From contig NZ_CP108131.1 of the NCBI RefSeq assembly GCF_036203305.1, positions 8,432,001 to 8,496,000 on the forward strand: a DNA stretch of 64,000 nucleotides, read 5' to 3'. Source of the DNA: Streptomyces sp. NBC_00190 (GTDB lineage Bacteria > Actinomycetota > Actinomycetes > Streptomycetales > Streptomycetaceae). Below the pieces are notes generated by a model. It made no database searches. It was given only the letters and a program-made list of their open reading frames with translations, and was not told the DNA's origin. A program made the position numbers and the translations under genes. Positions 17,126-25,836 of this stretch are shown here, in pieces (positions within the stretch are counted from its first letter, which is position 1; every line of letters begins with the position of its first letter).

Positions 17126-18256
17126 ATGAATGACCGTGCACCCGGCGTCTTCGGCAACGAGTCGTCGTCGTGCGGAGTTCGGCCGCTGTCCGGTGCCTCG
17201 ACGTCGATCGCTGCGCTTGTCGGCCACTTGGAAGCGGGCGAGCCCCGAAGGATCATGACGTGGAGGGAGTTCAATGAGAACACCTCGATGGCGGATGAGG
17301 GCGGGCGGGCTGCCGATTCGGGTGGGGCGCGATCGCCGCACCTGGCCGACGCCGTGTCCGGCTGGTTCGCCAACGGAGGCGGCGCCTGCTGGATCGTGGG
17401 CGCGGGACAGGACGGCTCGGTCGCGGGTTACGAGGCGGCCGTGGCTTCCCTGGACCCTGAGGTGAACATCGTGGTCACCCCAGACCTGTGGGAGGGCGGG
17501 GATGACGGTGCGGCGATCGCGAGGGTTCTCGCCCGGAACTGCGCGGCGGCTCCCAACCGGATGGCCCTCCTGCACACCGCCAAGGACGCGGACGCCGCCG
17601 CGGTGCCGAAGCTGCTCGGTCTGAACGAGGAGGAGGCGCAGTACACCACGGTCTACTACCCCTGGCTGTCGGTGAGCGGCGTCAGCCAAGGGGAGTCCCG
17701 GCTGATACCGCCTTGCGGGCACGTCGCGGGTACCTGGGCACGGACCGACGCCGAGCGCGGTGATGACAAGGCGCTGGCCCATGTTGCTCTCCGCAGGGGT
17801 ACGCGACTGCAGCGCAGACTCACCGCCGCCGAGCAGGGCGAGCTGAACCACATGGGCGTGAACTGCCTGCGTGCCTTCCCGGGCCAGGGAACGCTGATCT
17901 GGGGCGCACGCACGCTTTCCCAGGACAGTGACTGGCGCTATCTGTACGTCCGGCGCCTCGCCGGCCACCTCACGGCGTCGATCAGTAGTGAAACCCGCTG
18001 GGCCGCCTTCGAGCGGAACGACGAGAGGCTGCGAGCCGCCGTCCGCGCGAACGTCACCTCCTTTCTCACGAGCAAGTGGCGCACCGGCGCACTCCTCGGA
18101 AAGAACCCGGAGGACTCCTTCCACGTGATCTGCGACGAGAGCAACAACCCGCCTCAGACGGCACAAAAGCGCCTCGCCATCCGCGTCGGCTTCGCTGCCC
18201 TGCGGCCCGCAGAGCTCATCAGCATCGACATCGTCCACCAGCACCCCGCCGAATAG
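17126..18256 (+). CDS. Contractile tail sheath protein (phage/eCIS type), orphan
   Basis: 376 residues from ATG 17126 with AAGGAG eight bases upstream. The sheath fold is recognised by RAPGVFGNESSSCGVRPLSG then TSIAALVGHLEAGEP near the N-terminus, and HLADAVSGWFANGGGACWIV. The conserved C-terminal domain reads DWRYLYVRRLAGHLTASISS, ETRWAAFERNDERLRAAVRA, FLTSKWRTGALLGKNPEDSF and VICDESNNPPQ. In phage tails and extracellular contractile injection systems the sheath surrounds the tube and contracts to drive it. No tube, baseplate, spike or AAA ATPase gene is nearby. It is about 380 residues, near the short end of the family. It may be a remnant, or supply subunits to a machine encoded elsewhere. 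Confidence 0.85.
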   Translation: MNDRAPGVFGNESSSCGVRPLSGASTSIAALVGHLEAGEPRRIMTWREFNENTSMADEGGRAADSGGARSPHLADAVSGWFANGGGACWIVGAGQDGSVAGYEAAVASLDPEVNIVVTPDLWEGGDDGAAIARVLARNCAAAPNRMALLHTAKDADAAAVPKLLGLNEEEAQYTTVYYPWLSVSGVSQGESRLIPPCGHVAGTWARTDAERGDDKALAHVALRRGTRLQRRLTAAEQGELNHMGVNCLRAFPGQGTLIWGARTLSQDSDWRYLYVRRLAGHLTASISSETRWAAFERNDERLRAAVRANVTSFLTSKWRTGALLGKNPEDSFHVICDESNNPPQTAQKRLAIRVGFAALRPAELISIDIVHQHPAE

Positions 18257-18669
18257 CCCCGGCGGTCGCCGCCAGCACCACGTGCCCCGGCGCCCGGACC
18301 TGCCCGCGCCACTGGATCGTCACGCGCGGCTGAGCCCGGACCAAGCCCGCGGTACGGCCGGGCTTGCCCGCGCACGCACTGCAGCGACCGAGTCGTAATG
18401 CTCGGCTTCCTCACCGCGCCCCGACAGCGCAGGTGGACAGGGGAGAGGAGAACGGGTGTGGTCCTCCTCCCGCTCTGCTCGGCCGAGAACGTGGCCCTGT
18501 GCGGCCCGGCACGGACCGGAGGCAGACGTACCGAACCGGCACAGGCCCGCGCCGCGAACTTTCCCCCGGAGGCACCGAGGACCGCGGCCCCAAGAACCGG
18601 GCCACTCAAGAAATCGGGGGCCCATCGCCTTCGCACCCAAGGGCCCCACCCTGAATCGACGAGGAAACG
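18257..18669. other. Intergenic region, no gene seen
   Basis: About 410 bp between the sheath gene and the PucR-type regulator. Short frames only. GAGGAAACG just before 18670 is the ribosome site of the next gene. No clear terminator was found. Confidence 0.5.
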
Positions 18670-19857
18670 ATGTGCGAACACCTGAACCGCATCTGGTCCC
18701 ACACCCCAGCCGAGTGGATCCGCCTCCGGCAAACGGAACTCCGCGTGCTGGCCTACGAGATAGTCGAGGAACTCCTGCAGAACACCCCGGGATTCTCCGC
18801 ACTCGTCAACGACAACGAGACCATCGACGACGAATCGCTCAGACAATCGGTGGGAAAAGCCCTGATCACTGCCCTCGGCTGCCAGCGACCGGAAGACCAG
18901 GACCCCAGCAGCGGGGATCACGGCCCCGACCACGAGAGCGACGACCCACATGACGGCAGCCACGAGCCAAGCCGGCCAGACACCCGGGAACCCGCCCGCC
19001 GCACCAGCCCCATACCCGCCCGCCACACCGGCCCCGGCCCCGCACACCACGGCGGACACGAGGCCACAGACCAAGCCAGTGCCAGCGACCGGCAGCAACC
19101 CGCCGCACCGCAGCGCCCCCTCACCGACCTGGCCGAGACGGCCAGCTGGCCCTTGCCGCCCGCCGTACGGGGCGTCGTACTGGCGCCCCCCGGCGAGACA
19201 CGACAGCTGGCGGCCGTGCTGGACGACTCCCTCGCTGGCATGTTCGCCGGCCGGCCCTGCCTGCTCGTCCCGAGCCCCGGCCCGGGCCCGGGCGCCCGCG
19301 CGCGGCTGGAACTTCCTCTGCGCGGACGCCTCGCAGCCGTGGGCCACCAGGTCCCCCTGAAAGACACCGCGTCCTCCCTGCGCTGGGCCCTGCGCCTGCT
19401 CGCCCTCACTCCGGCCCGCCACGGGCTGGAGCCCCGGCCCGTCTTCGTCGACGACCACCTCTCCACTGTGATCCTCCTCCAGGACGAACCGCTGGCCCAG
19501 GCGCTGGCCGCCCAATGGCTGCGGCCCCTGGCAGGCCTGACCCCACGCCAGAGCGAGCGGCTGGAGGCGACCCTGCTCGCCTGGCTCGAACGCGGTGGCG
19601 CCCCAGAGGCCGCAAAGGCCCTGAACGTGCATCCCCAGACCGTCCGGTACCGCATGCGCCAACTGGAGAAACTCTTCGGACCGCAGCTACGTGACCCCCG
19701 TACCCGGTTCGAACTGAGGATGACCTTGCACAGCCGCCGGCTGATGGCGCAGATTCGGATTCCGCACGCGCGGCGGGGCCGTAGAACGGACCGCGTCACC
19801 ACAGCGAACTTCACACCGCTGGCCGTGGAAAGAAGCGCCCGCGTCAACGGCCTGTGA
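18670..19857 (+). CDS. PucR/CdaR-type transcriptional regulator
   Basis: 395 residues from ATG 18670. The N-terminal 70 residues are helical (LRVLAYEIVEELLQNTPGF). Residues about 75-145 are a low-complexity Pro/His/Asp linker. A central domain spans LLVPSPGPGPGARARLELPL to RPVFVDDHLSTVILLQDEPL. The C-terminal HTH of the PucR family is well preserved: LEATLLAWLERGGAPEAAKA, LNVHPQTVRYRMRQLEKLFG, DPRTRFELRMTLHSRRL. Streptomyces carries many such proteins with diverged sensor parts, often paired with a small HATPase like the broken one at 16527-17005. The target is unknown. A terminator-like hairpin follows 21 bp after the stop. Confidence 0.82.
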   Translation: MCEHLNRIWSHTPAEWIRLRQTELRVLAYEIVEELLQNTPGFSALVNDNETIDDESLRQSVGKALITALGCQRPEDQDPSSGDHGPDHESDDPHDGSHEPSRPDTREPARRTSPIPARHTGPGPAHHGGHEATDQASASDRQQPAAPQRPLTDLAETASWPLPPAVRGVVLAPPGETRQLAAVLDDSLAGMFAGRPCLLVPSPGPGPGARARLELPLRGRLAAVGHQVPLKDTASSLRWALRLLALTPARHGLEPRPVFVDDHLSTVILLQDEPLAQALAAQWLRPLAGLTPRQSERLEATLLAWLERGGAPEAAKALNVHPQTVRYRMRQLEKLFGPQLRDPRTRFELRMTLHSRRLMAQIRIPHARRGRRTDRVTTANFTPLAVERSARVNGL

Positions 19858-19878
19858 CCGCAGCAGTCCGGCCCGGTG

Positions 19879-19901
19879 GGCTCCGCCCCTCGGGCGGGGC
19901 C
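19879..19901. terminator. Hairpin after the PucR-type gene
   Basis: GGCTCCGCCC pairs with GGGCGGGGCC around a three-base loop (one G-U pair). It lies directly after the PucR-type gene and before the convergent LAL regulator. Confidence 0.65.
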
Positions 19902-20178
19902 CCATCCGCCGCCGGACGCTGACCGCCGTTACGGCGACCCGTTCGTCGCGGGCTTGCTGGCGGCGTCGCGCATCTCCTGGGTGTCGTGCGGGGGCGGGCT
20001 CGGTGAAGGCGGGCTGAGAGCAGATCAGGGCCCGCTCATTGAGGACGCATTCCTCCCCGCCGGGCATGCGGTGGTGGGCGGCCCGCATGTGGATGTGTTC
20101 GGTGACCTGGTGGAGGTACGGCGTCGGCATGGCGTGGTGGTGGATGTACGAGCAGCCCTGCTCCGACTGATTGACGGT
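19902..20178. other. Intergenic, possible small minus-strand ORF
   Basis: Downstream of the LAL stop. One minus-strand frame begins MPTPYLHQVTEHIHMRAAHH and RMPGGEECVLNERALI at about 20130, which reads coherently for about 45 residues before turning low-complexity. There is no known family and no clear ribosome site, so no gene is called. Confidence 0.35.
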
Positions 20179-23022
20179 TCAGGGCTGCTGGTGTTCGGGC
20201 GGGCTGTTGCGGCGGATCACTTCGGTGGCCAGCTCTACTCGCGAGGTCAGTCCGAGCTTGCGCAGGATGTTGGAGACGTGGGTGCTGACGGTGCGGCGCG
20301 AGATGCACATGCGGGCGGCTGTTTCGGGGTTGGAGTGTCCAGCAGCGACGTGACCGGCGATGATGCGCTCGGTGGAGGTGAGTGCTTCCCATCCCAGGCG
20401 GGCGGTGTTGCGGGGGCCGCGGTTGCCGCGGCTCACGGAGACCGCGCGAAGGCGGGCGGTGGCACGCGCCGCGTCCCAGACTGCGCCCAGGCCGGCGTAG
20501 ATCGCCAGGGCTCGCTCGAGGTGGGCGCGGCCGTCCGAGGGCCGGCCGCGCATCGCGTGCAGCTCGGCGGCGTCGGTGAGGGCGTGCGCCTGGTTCAGCG
20601 GCCGTGTGGCTTCACTGTAGTGACGGGCTGCTTCCAGCAGCAGCTCCGGATCCTGTGCGATGAGCCCCTCGCACCGGCAGGCGTCCCCCAGATGGTAGGG
20701 AGCGCTGCTGTGTGCGGCACGCGAGCGCGCCGCCTGCGCGTAACGCCGGGCTGCCGGCGAGTCGCCCTGGTCAAGCGCGAGTCGGACCAGATCGGGTGTC
20801 AGGAAGCTGAGGATCAGCTGACCGGGCAGATGCCCGATTCCGGCGTCGAAGCTGTGCGCCAGCCGGCGGAAGGCCCGCTCGGGATGCCCTTGCGCCTCGT
20901 CCAGCAGGGCCTGGGTGCACAAGAGGACGTACTCGTAGAACCAGGAGACCGTTCCGCTGTCTTGTGCCGCTGCAGCCTGGCTCATATGGGTCTCAGCGTC
21001 GTCCCGCCGGCCTTGATGGACGGCTATTGCCCCCGCCAACGCTCTCAACGCCCGGCTCATTGCAAAGTGGACGCCGGGGTCGAGGCCGGCGTCCACCTCT
21101 GCGATCGCGTCCTCCCACCGGCCGGCATGGAACGCCAGCAGCGCACAGGACAGGTGGTACCACGGCAGGAACACACCCCCGAGGTCCTCGGCGCTTGGGC
21201 GGACGCTTGCCAAGGTGCGCTCCGCGTCCGGGGTCAGATCCAGTTCCATATAGCAGTTGGCCAGCGCGAGCTGCAGCCCGAGCCACTGCGCCGGGTGGAT
21301 CGTCTCGGGTGTCAGACGCGACGCCTGACGGGCAAGCTCCAGTGCTTCAAGGCCAGGAGCCTCCAGGAAATGCTTGGCGGCCAGCACTTGCAGGGCGTAG
21401 GCCAAGGCCGTTGCGTCGCCCAGCTCGGCAGCCGCGCGCCGCGCAGCGGAAGCCACGGCTCCCGCTTCCGGCAGCCTCCCCAGGGCGAAGAGGCATACCG
21501 ATGCAAATGCTTGGAACCGGACCGCATCGAGTGTCGGCGCGCCCGCTGTTCCGCACGTAAGACGGGTTTCTGCCAGAGCGACGTCGGGGCGGCCGCGCGC
21601 GAACGCGGCCTGCACGATGATCCAGCGAAACAGATCTTCCAGACCGGAACCGGCAGGTCTGGCCAGAGCGATGCGGGCGCTCTCCTCGGCCTCGGCCAGA
21701 AGACCTGATGACAGTTGCGCGACGACACGGTGCAGACGTAACTGCTCGTAGCACGGGTCAGCGGGATCGGCGATCTCCAGCGCCGTGCCCAGCAGCCGCA
21801 GGGCCAGACCGGGCGCACGGGCGGTGAGCTGCGCTGCGGACCCGGTTATCCAGGGAACCAAGAACTCCCCGTCCGGAGGAGCGGCTTCCAGCAGATGTCC
21901 GGCGACTCGCTCGGGCGCCGCCCCGGCCCGGGTCAGCGCCTGTGCGGCCCGGATGTGCAGCAGCGAGCGCACGGAACTCGGCACGGCGTCGTGCAGAGCT
22001 TGGCGTACCAGGTCATGACGAAAGACGACACGTGGGCCGTCGGGAGTCAGGATTCCGGCCGCTTCGGCATCAGCGACGCTGGTGAGCAGGACGTGGGCCG
22101 GCACCTCCAGAACTGCTGCCAGATCGTGGAGCGTGCAGCTGGCTCCCAGCACGGACGCCGCACGCAACACCTGCAGGACCTCGTCACGCAGGTACGCCAG
22201 CCGGTGAGTGATCAGCGTGTCGATCGCCGGAACGGGGCAATCGGCCGTGACCTCTGCGACGGCCCCGTGCAGCGTGATCGCCTCTTCCCGTTGAAGGGCG
22301 GCGATCAGCATCTCCAGGTACAGCGGGTTGCCTGCCGCCCCCTCGCACAGCCGAAGCAACCGAGGGCCGGGTTCATGCCCGATCGTGCCGGCCACCAACA
22401 AGGGCACGGCTGAGGAGGCCAGCGGACCGAGCTGCAGCACCGTGCGATTGCTGCCTCGCAGCCCGCGGGCGAGTACGTCGACCTCGACCACCCGGGGAAC
22501 CGGGCGAAGCGCCCCGACGATCAGCAGCGGCAACTGAGCCACCGATTGCACGAGGCGCTGCAATACCAGCGCACTGGCCCGATCGGCCCACTGGAGATCA
22601 TCGACGAAGAGCGCTACGGGTCCCTGCGCACAGATCTCCTCCACCAGAACGCACATGGCCTCCACGGTGGCGAAATCCGCGCCTCCCGGCGTGCCTGGCA
22701 GCCCGTACCGAGCCTGGCCCAAGAGGACTTCGGCGGCCCGTGCGCGCAGCGGGTCCATAGGGCCGTTATCGATCCCCAGGCAGGCCGATATCAACGCGAA
22801 CGGGCGATGCGCCTCCAGCTCCCGGGCCGAGCCCCACAGCGCCTGGAGGCCGGCGCCTTCGGCGTCTGCCGCCGCGCACCGCAGCAGCGCTGTCTTGCCC
22901 GCCCCGGCCTCGCCGACGATGAACACAGCCTGCCCCGAGCCGTGCGCGGCACGTAGCGCCAGAGTGGTGAGGATCGCCGTTTCGGCATCGCGTCCGACGA
23001 GGCGAGGCCCCAAGAATTGCAC
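20179..23022 (-). CDS. LAL-type (large ATP-binding LuxR) transcriptional regulator
   Basis: 947 residues. GTG at 23020-23022 was chosen because GGAGG lies eight bases upstream and the protein then begins VQFLGPRLVGRDAE, the usual LAL start; the frame is open further up. Walker A is GEAGAGKTAL (residues 37-46), and Walker B is VALFVDDLQWADRA. The middle 600 residues are helical, TPR-like repeats. The C-terminal LuxR HTH is ALTSTERIIAGHVAAGHSNP then ETAARMCISRRTVSTHVS. LAL proteins often activate polyketide clusters (PikD and others), so control of the PKS at 57 kb is possible but unproven at this distance. It is divergent from the lectin gene at 23683. Its last 158 bp are duplicated at 3123-3280. 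Confidence 0.9.
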   Translation of the reverse strand: MQFLGPRLVGRDAETAILTTLALRAAHGSGQAVFIVGEAGAGKTALLRCAAADAEGAGLQALWGSARELEAHRPFALISACLGIDNGPMDPLRARAAEVLLGQARYGLPGTPGGADFATVEAMCVLVEEICAQGPVALFVDDLQWADRASALVLQRLVQSVAQLPLLIVGALRPVPRVVEVDVLARGLRGSNRTVLQLGPLASSAVPLLVAGTIGHEPGPRLLRLCEGAAGNPLYLEMLIAALQREEAITLHGAVAEVTADCPVPAIDTLITHRLAYLRDEVLQVLRAASVLGASCTLHDLAAVLEVPAHVLLTSVADAEAAGILTPDGPRVVFRHDLVRQALHDAVPSSVRSLLHIRAAQALTRAGAAPERVAGHLLEAAPPDGEFLVPWITGSAAQLTARAPGLALRLLGTALEIADPADPCYEQLRLHRVVAQLSSGLLAEAEESARIALARPAGSGLEDLFRWIIVQAAFARGRPDVALAETRLTCGTAGAPTLDAVRFQAFASVCLFALGRLPEAGAVASAARRAAAELGDATALAYALQVLAAKHFLEAPGLEALELARQASRLTPETIHPAQWLGLQLALANCYMELDLTPDAERTLASVRPSAEDLGGVFLPWYHLSCALLAFHAGRWEDAIAEVDAGLDPGVHFAMSRALRALAGAIAVHQGRRDDAETHMSQAAAAQDSGTVSWFYEYVLLCTQALLDEAQGHPERAFRRLAHSFDAGIGHLPGQLILSFLTPDLVRLALDQGDSPAARRYAQAARSRAAHSSAPYHLGDACRCEGLIAQDPELLLEAARHYSEATRPLNQAHALTDAAELHAMRGRPSDGRAHLERALAIYAGLGAVWDAARATARLRAVSVSRGNRGPRNTARLGWEALTSTERIIAGHVAAGHSNPETAARMCISRRTVSTHVSNILRKLGLTSRVELATEVIRRNSPPEHQQP

Positions 23023-23682
23023 GGCCGTCCCTCCAGTGGTGATGCCATCTGCCTGCTGAACCAGGCAGGCTTGTGCCGGACCCGACCGGTGGTGCCGCGG
23101 TGTCGGGTTAAGAAGAGTCAGCTGCCCGACGAGAGGTAACAGCCTCTGACTGAGTGCCCTTCCCCGACAGCAGGTGGCGACGGTCGCATTCCCGCAATTC
23201 GGCCAAGGCCTCACCTCTGCGAGTCACGCCCGCCGGGCTGCGACTCGTCGAGCTGACTCCACGACAGCAGACAATAGACGCAGTCTCGTTCCGGTACGTA
23301 CCGGGTGGCGCACATTTGAGCTTCATAAGAGGCTTCGGAGGCCGGACAGCCGATCCGGGGCTTTTCTCCGGCGTCGGCCTGCCACACCCGATCGGCCTGG
23401 CGTACGGCTGAAAGACGCGCCGGCACACAGCCGCAGGACTGCCCTCGTCCCGCGCCCCCAGCCCGGACACCCACCGACCCCAAGCATTCCTACGTCAGGT
23501 GACGGATGTATCGGCAGCTGGGCGTTCCTACTTTGGCGGTGCTACGACGGCCCCTCCTCGCAGGACCGTCGGATCGAACGAATGGGCCCTCACGTAGTGC
23601 GGCGAAGTCCTGGGGCCGCTTCTGATCCCCAGGAGGCGGAGGCGCACCGTGCAGGGTGCCACGACGAAGGAGGAAGTGGCAG
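23023..23682. promoter_or_regulatory. Divergent promoter region with a perfect 14-bp palindrome
   Basis: 660 bp between the LAL regulator and the lectin gene. No gene is supported. CCGGTACGTACCGG at 23291-23304 is a perfect palindrome and the best candidate operator for a dimeric regulator. AAGGAGGAAG just before 23683 is the ribosome site of the lectin gene. Confidence 0.5.
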
Positions 23683-25608
23683 ATGCACAGCAGTGATGCC
23701 GTTCGGGCCCATGTGCCCAGAAGGCGGCGCCCCAGACCCCCGGTACCCATCGGGGTCCTGGTGTCGACGATTTTCGCGTTGGTCGCCGCCCTACTGGGGG
23801 CGGGGGCCCAGCAGGCGCAGGCGGCCGGAGAGACGTCCCATCAGTGCCGCTACACCGGTGACGGCAAGAACGCCGAGGACTGTGTCTTCATGCTCGCCAA
23901 GGACCAGCGGGCGATGGACGTGCCCTGGAGTTCGTCCGATTCCGGGACGTGGCTGCAGGCCTATGACCGCCACGACGGCTCCAACCAGGTGTTTTCGTTG
24001 CAACCGCAGGGTGACGGAAGTTTCCAGATCAAGACGAATTCCGGGTTGTGTCTGATGCCGGGATGGTGGGACTCCACCTGGCGGATGCGGCCTGTGGAGC
24101 AACAGCGGTGCGACGGCTCCCAGAAGTATCAGTACTGGTATTTCGAACCGGGTCAGTCCAAAGGCTCGGGAACGACGTTCATGATCCGCAACGTAGTCGA
24201 CGACCAATGCATGGACGTGGCGAGCAGCTGGCTCGCCGGCCACTCCGACTACCTGAACATGTGGCCGTGTCACGGCAAGGAGAACCAGTTGTGGGGCTCC
24301 CGCTTCGGCGGCGGGAAGGACTTCACCACTGACTGGGCCGCCAAGTACGCGCTGACCAAATGTGATGCCGCCGTCCTTGCGCATTCGGCCTACCCGTACT
24401 GCAGCTACAGCCAGACGCAGGCGGCGGTGACCGGCAACGATGCAGGGGTGGCCCTGTGCCTGCAGGCGCAGCACACCGACGCAGCGATCCCGTCGACCAC
24501 CGTCGACTACAAGGTGACCAACAGCACCTCCACCATCACGACGGATTCCATCGCCAACGGCACGAAGGAAACCATTACCGTCAAGCTGGGTTCCTCCAGT
24601 GATTTCTGGCACGCCGACTTCGCGGTCGAGGCATCCCAGCTGATCACCCATTCGGTCCAGACCGGTACGACCAACACGGAGGAGAAGACCTACCACGCCG
24701 TGGTCCCCGCGGCGCCTGCACACTCCACGACCTGGGTGAAGGCCTTCCCGGTCAGCAAGACCTACACCGGTCGGTTCGTCTTCGCCAAGGGCAGTTGGGA
24801 CGAGTGGACCTACTCCACCGACGCCGAGATCACCGTCACCTACCCCGCCGGGTCGGGGGCCACCATGATGTACGACTCCGGTGTCGCTGCGGACAAGCTC
24901 GACGAGAACGGCCAATGGGTACGACAGCCCGCCTGCATCAGTGACGGACCGACCCGGAGCATGACCACACCAGACCAGCCCGCACCGGCTCCCGTCCAGC
25001 CGCAAAAGCCGGCCACGGCCAGCAGCTTCCACTCTGGCTTCGAGCCGAGTGATCCGGCACCGGCCTGGACCCACGCAGCCGACACGGCCGGGGGAGGCCT
25101 CCACAACGTCGACGGCCCGCAGGCAGGCATCGGCAGTGATGGAACCGCCCACACCGGCACCGGCGCACTGGTGTACTCCGGATCCACCCGGACCGGCACG
25201 GACCATGCCGACGCCTACATGAAGGTCTACGACCTGAGTGGCAGCCCGCTGGCCATCGGCACCGCGGTGCCTGACAGAAAGGCCCTCAGCTACTGGATCT
25301 ACCCGCAGAGCCACGTCACCGCCGCCTCGGTCGCCGAAGGGGCGAGAAACAGCGCATGTGCCGCCGTGGACCTGGTATTCACCGACGGCAGCACCCTGCG
25401 TGACAGCTGGTCCTGGGACCAAAGGGGCCACCGGATAAGCCCCGCCGAACAGTGCACGGCCCTCACTCTCGACACCTGGAACCACGTCACGGTCAGCCTC
25501 GACGAGAACGCGGGCAAGCAGATCAGCCGGATATTGGTCGGCTACGACCAGAAGACCCCGGGCTCCGGCAGCTACCGCGGCTACATCGACGACATAGCCA
25601 TCAGCTGA
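23683..25608 (+). CDS. Secreted lectin protein with aerolysin-like middle and C-terminal beta-sandwich
   Basis: 641 residues from ATG 23683, behind AAGGAGGAAG. The signal peptide is basic (RRRRPRPP), hydrophobic (VPIGVLVSTIFALVAALLGA), then AQAAGE. Residues about 45-185 form a beta-trefoil with repeated Q.W/QxF phrases: NQVFSLQPQGDGSFQIKTNS, YWYFEPGQS, MDVASSW, KENQLWGSRF. Residues about 240-430 are Ser/Thr-rich alternating strands (YKVTNSTSTITTDSIANGTK, THSVQTGTTNTEEKTYHAVV, PAAPAHSTTWVKAFPVSKTY), resembling the aerolysin/ETX-MTX2 pore-forming module. After a Pro-rich linker, residues 470-641 are a sandwich seen at the ends of Streptomyces glycoside hydrolases (LSYWIYPQ, VDLVFTDGSTLRDSW, ILVGYDQ, YRGYIDDIAI). 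A secreted glycan-targeted membrane-active protein is the inference; the middle-domain call is tentative. Confidence 0.75.
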   Translation: MHSSDAVRAHVPRRRRPRPPVPIGVLVSTIFALVAALLGAGAQQAQAAGETSHQCRYTGDGKNAEDCVFMLAKDQRAMDVPWSSSDSGTWLQAYDRHDGSNQVFSLQPQGDGSFQIKTNSGLCLMPGWWDSTWRMRPVEQQRCDGSQKYQYWYFEPGQSKGSGTTFMIRNVVDDQCMDVASSWLAGHSDYLNMWPCHGKENQLWGSRFGGGKDFTTDWAAKYALTKCDAAVLAHSAYPYCSYSQTQAAVTGNDAGVALCLQAQHTDAAIPSTTVDYKVTNSTSTITTDSIANGTKETITVKLGSSSDFWHADFAVEASQLITHSVQTGTTNTEEKTYHAVVPAAPAHSTTWVKAFPVSKTYTGRFVFAKGSWDEWTYSTDAEITVTYPAGSGATMMYDSGVAADKLDENGQWVRQPACISDGPTRSMTTPDQPAPAPVQPQKPATASSFHSGFEPSDPAPAWTHAADTAGGGLHNVDGPQAGIGSDGTAHTGTGALVYSGSTRTGTDHADAYMKVYDLSGSPLAIGTAVPDRKALSYWIYPQSHVTAASVAEGARNSACAAVDLVFTDGSTLRDSWSWDQRGHRISPAEQCTALTLDTWNHVTVSLDENAGKQISRILVGYDQKTPGSGSYRGYIDDIAIS

Positions 25609-25615
25609 GACGGCA

Positions 25616-25654
25616 GTGAACGGAGCCGCACTCGCCGAGTGCGGCTCCGTTCAC
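25616..25654. terminator. Strong hairpin terminator after the lectin gene
   Basis: An 18-bp perfect stem: GTGAACGGAGCCGCACTC at 25616-25633 pairs with GAGTGCGGCTCCGTTCAC at 25637-25654 around a three-base loop, seven bases after the stop codon. Confidence 0.92.
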
Positions 25655-25836
25655 GACCGGTGCGTCGGATCGGAGTCTGTCCGGACAGAACGAATCGGCC
25701 GGGGTGAACCGGTCGGGACACCTGTCCCGGGAACAAGAACCTCAAACGCCTGCGCGGGACGCCACAGCCTCCAAGGACGTCTCGTGAGACATGGGTCAGC
25801 CTGGAGAACCGGGGCTGGTGTAGCCGAGGGTCTTGA

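Noticed and set aside
16499..19662. Two long minus-strand ORFs opposite the sheath and PucR genes
   Set aside because: Antisense shadows with Arg/Gly-rich text; the plus-strand genes have clear family motifs.
15000..20000. Complete contractile injection system around the sheath gene
   Set aside because: No tube, baseplate, spike, LysM or AAA ATPase gene could be found on either strand, so only an orphan sheath is claimed.
19876..21708. 610-codon plus-strand ORF opposite the LAL gene
   Set aside because: It is the antisense shadow of the LAL coding region; high GC keeps such frames open.
23791..25485. 564-codon minus-strand ORF opposite the lectin gene
   Set aside because: Antisense shadow; the plus strand has the signal peptide, ribosome site, domains and terminator.
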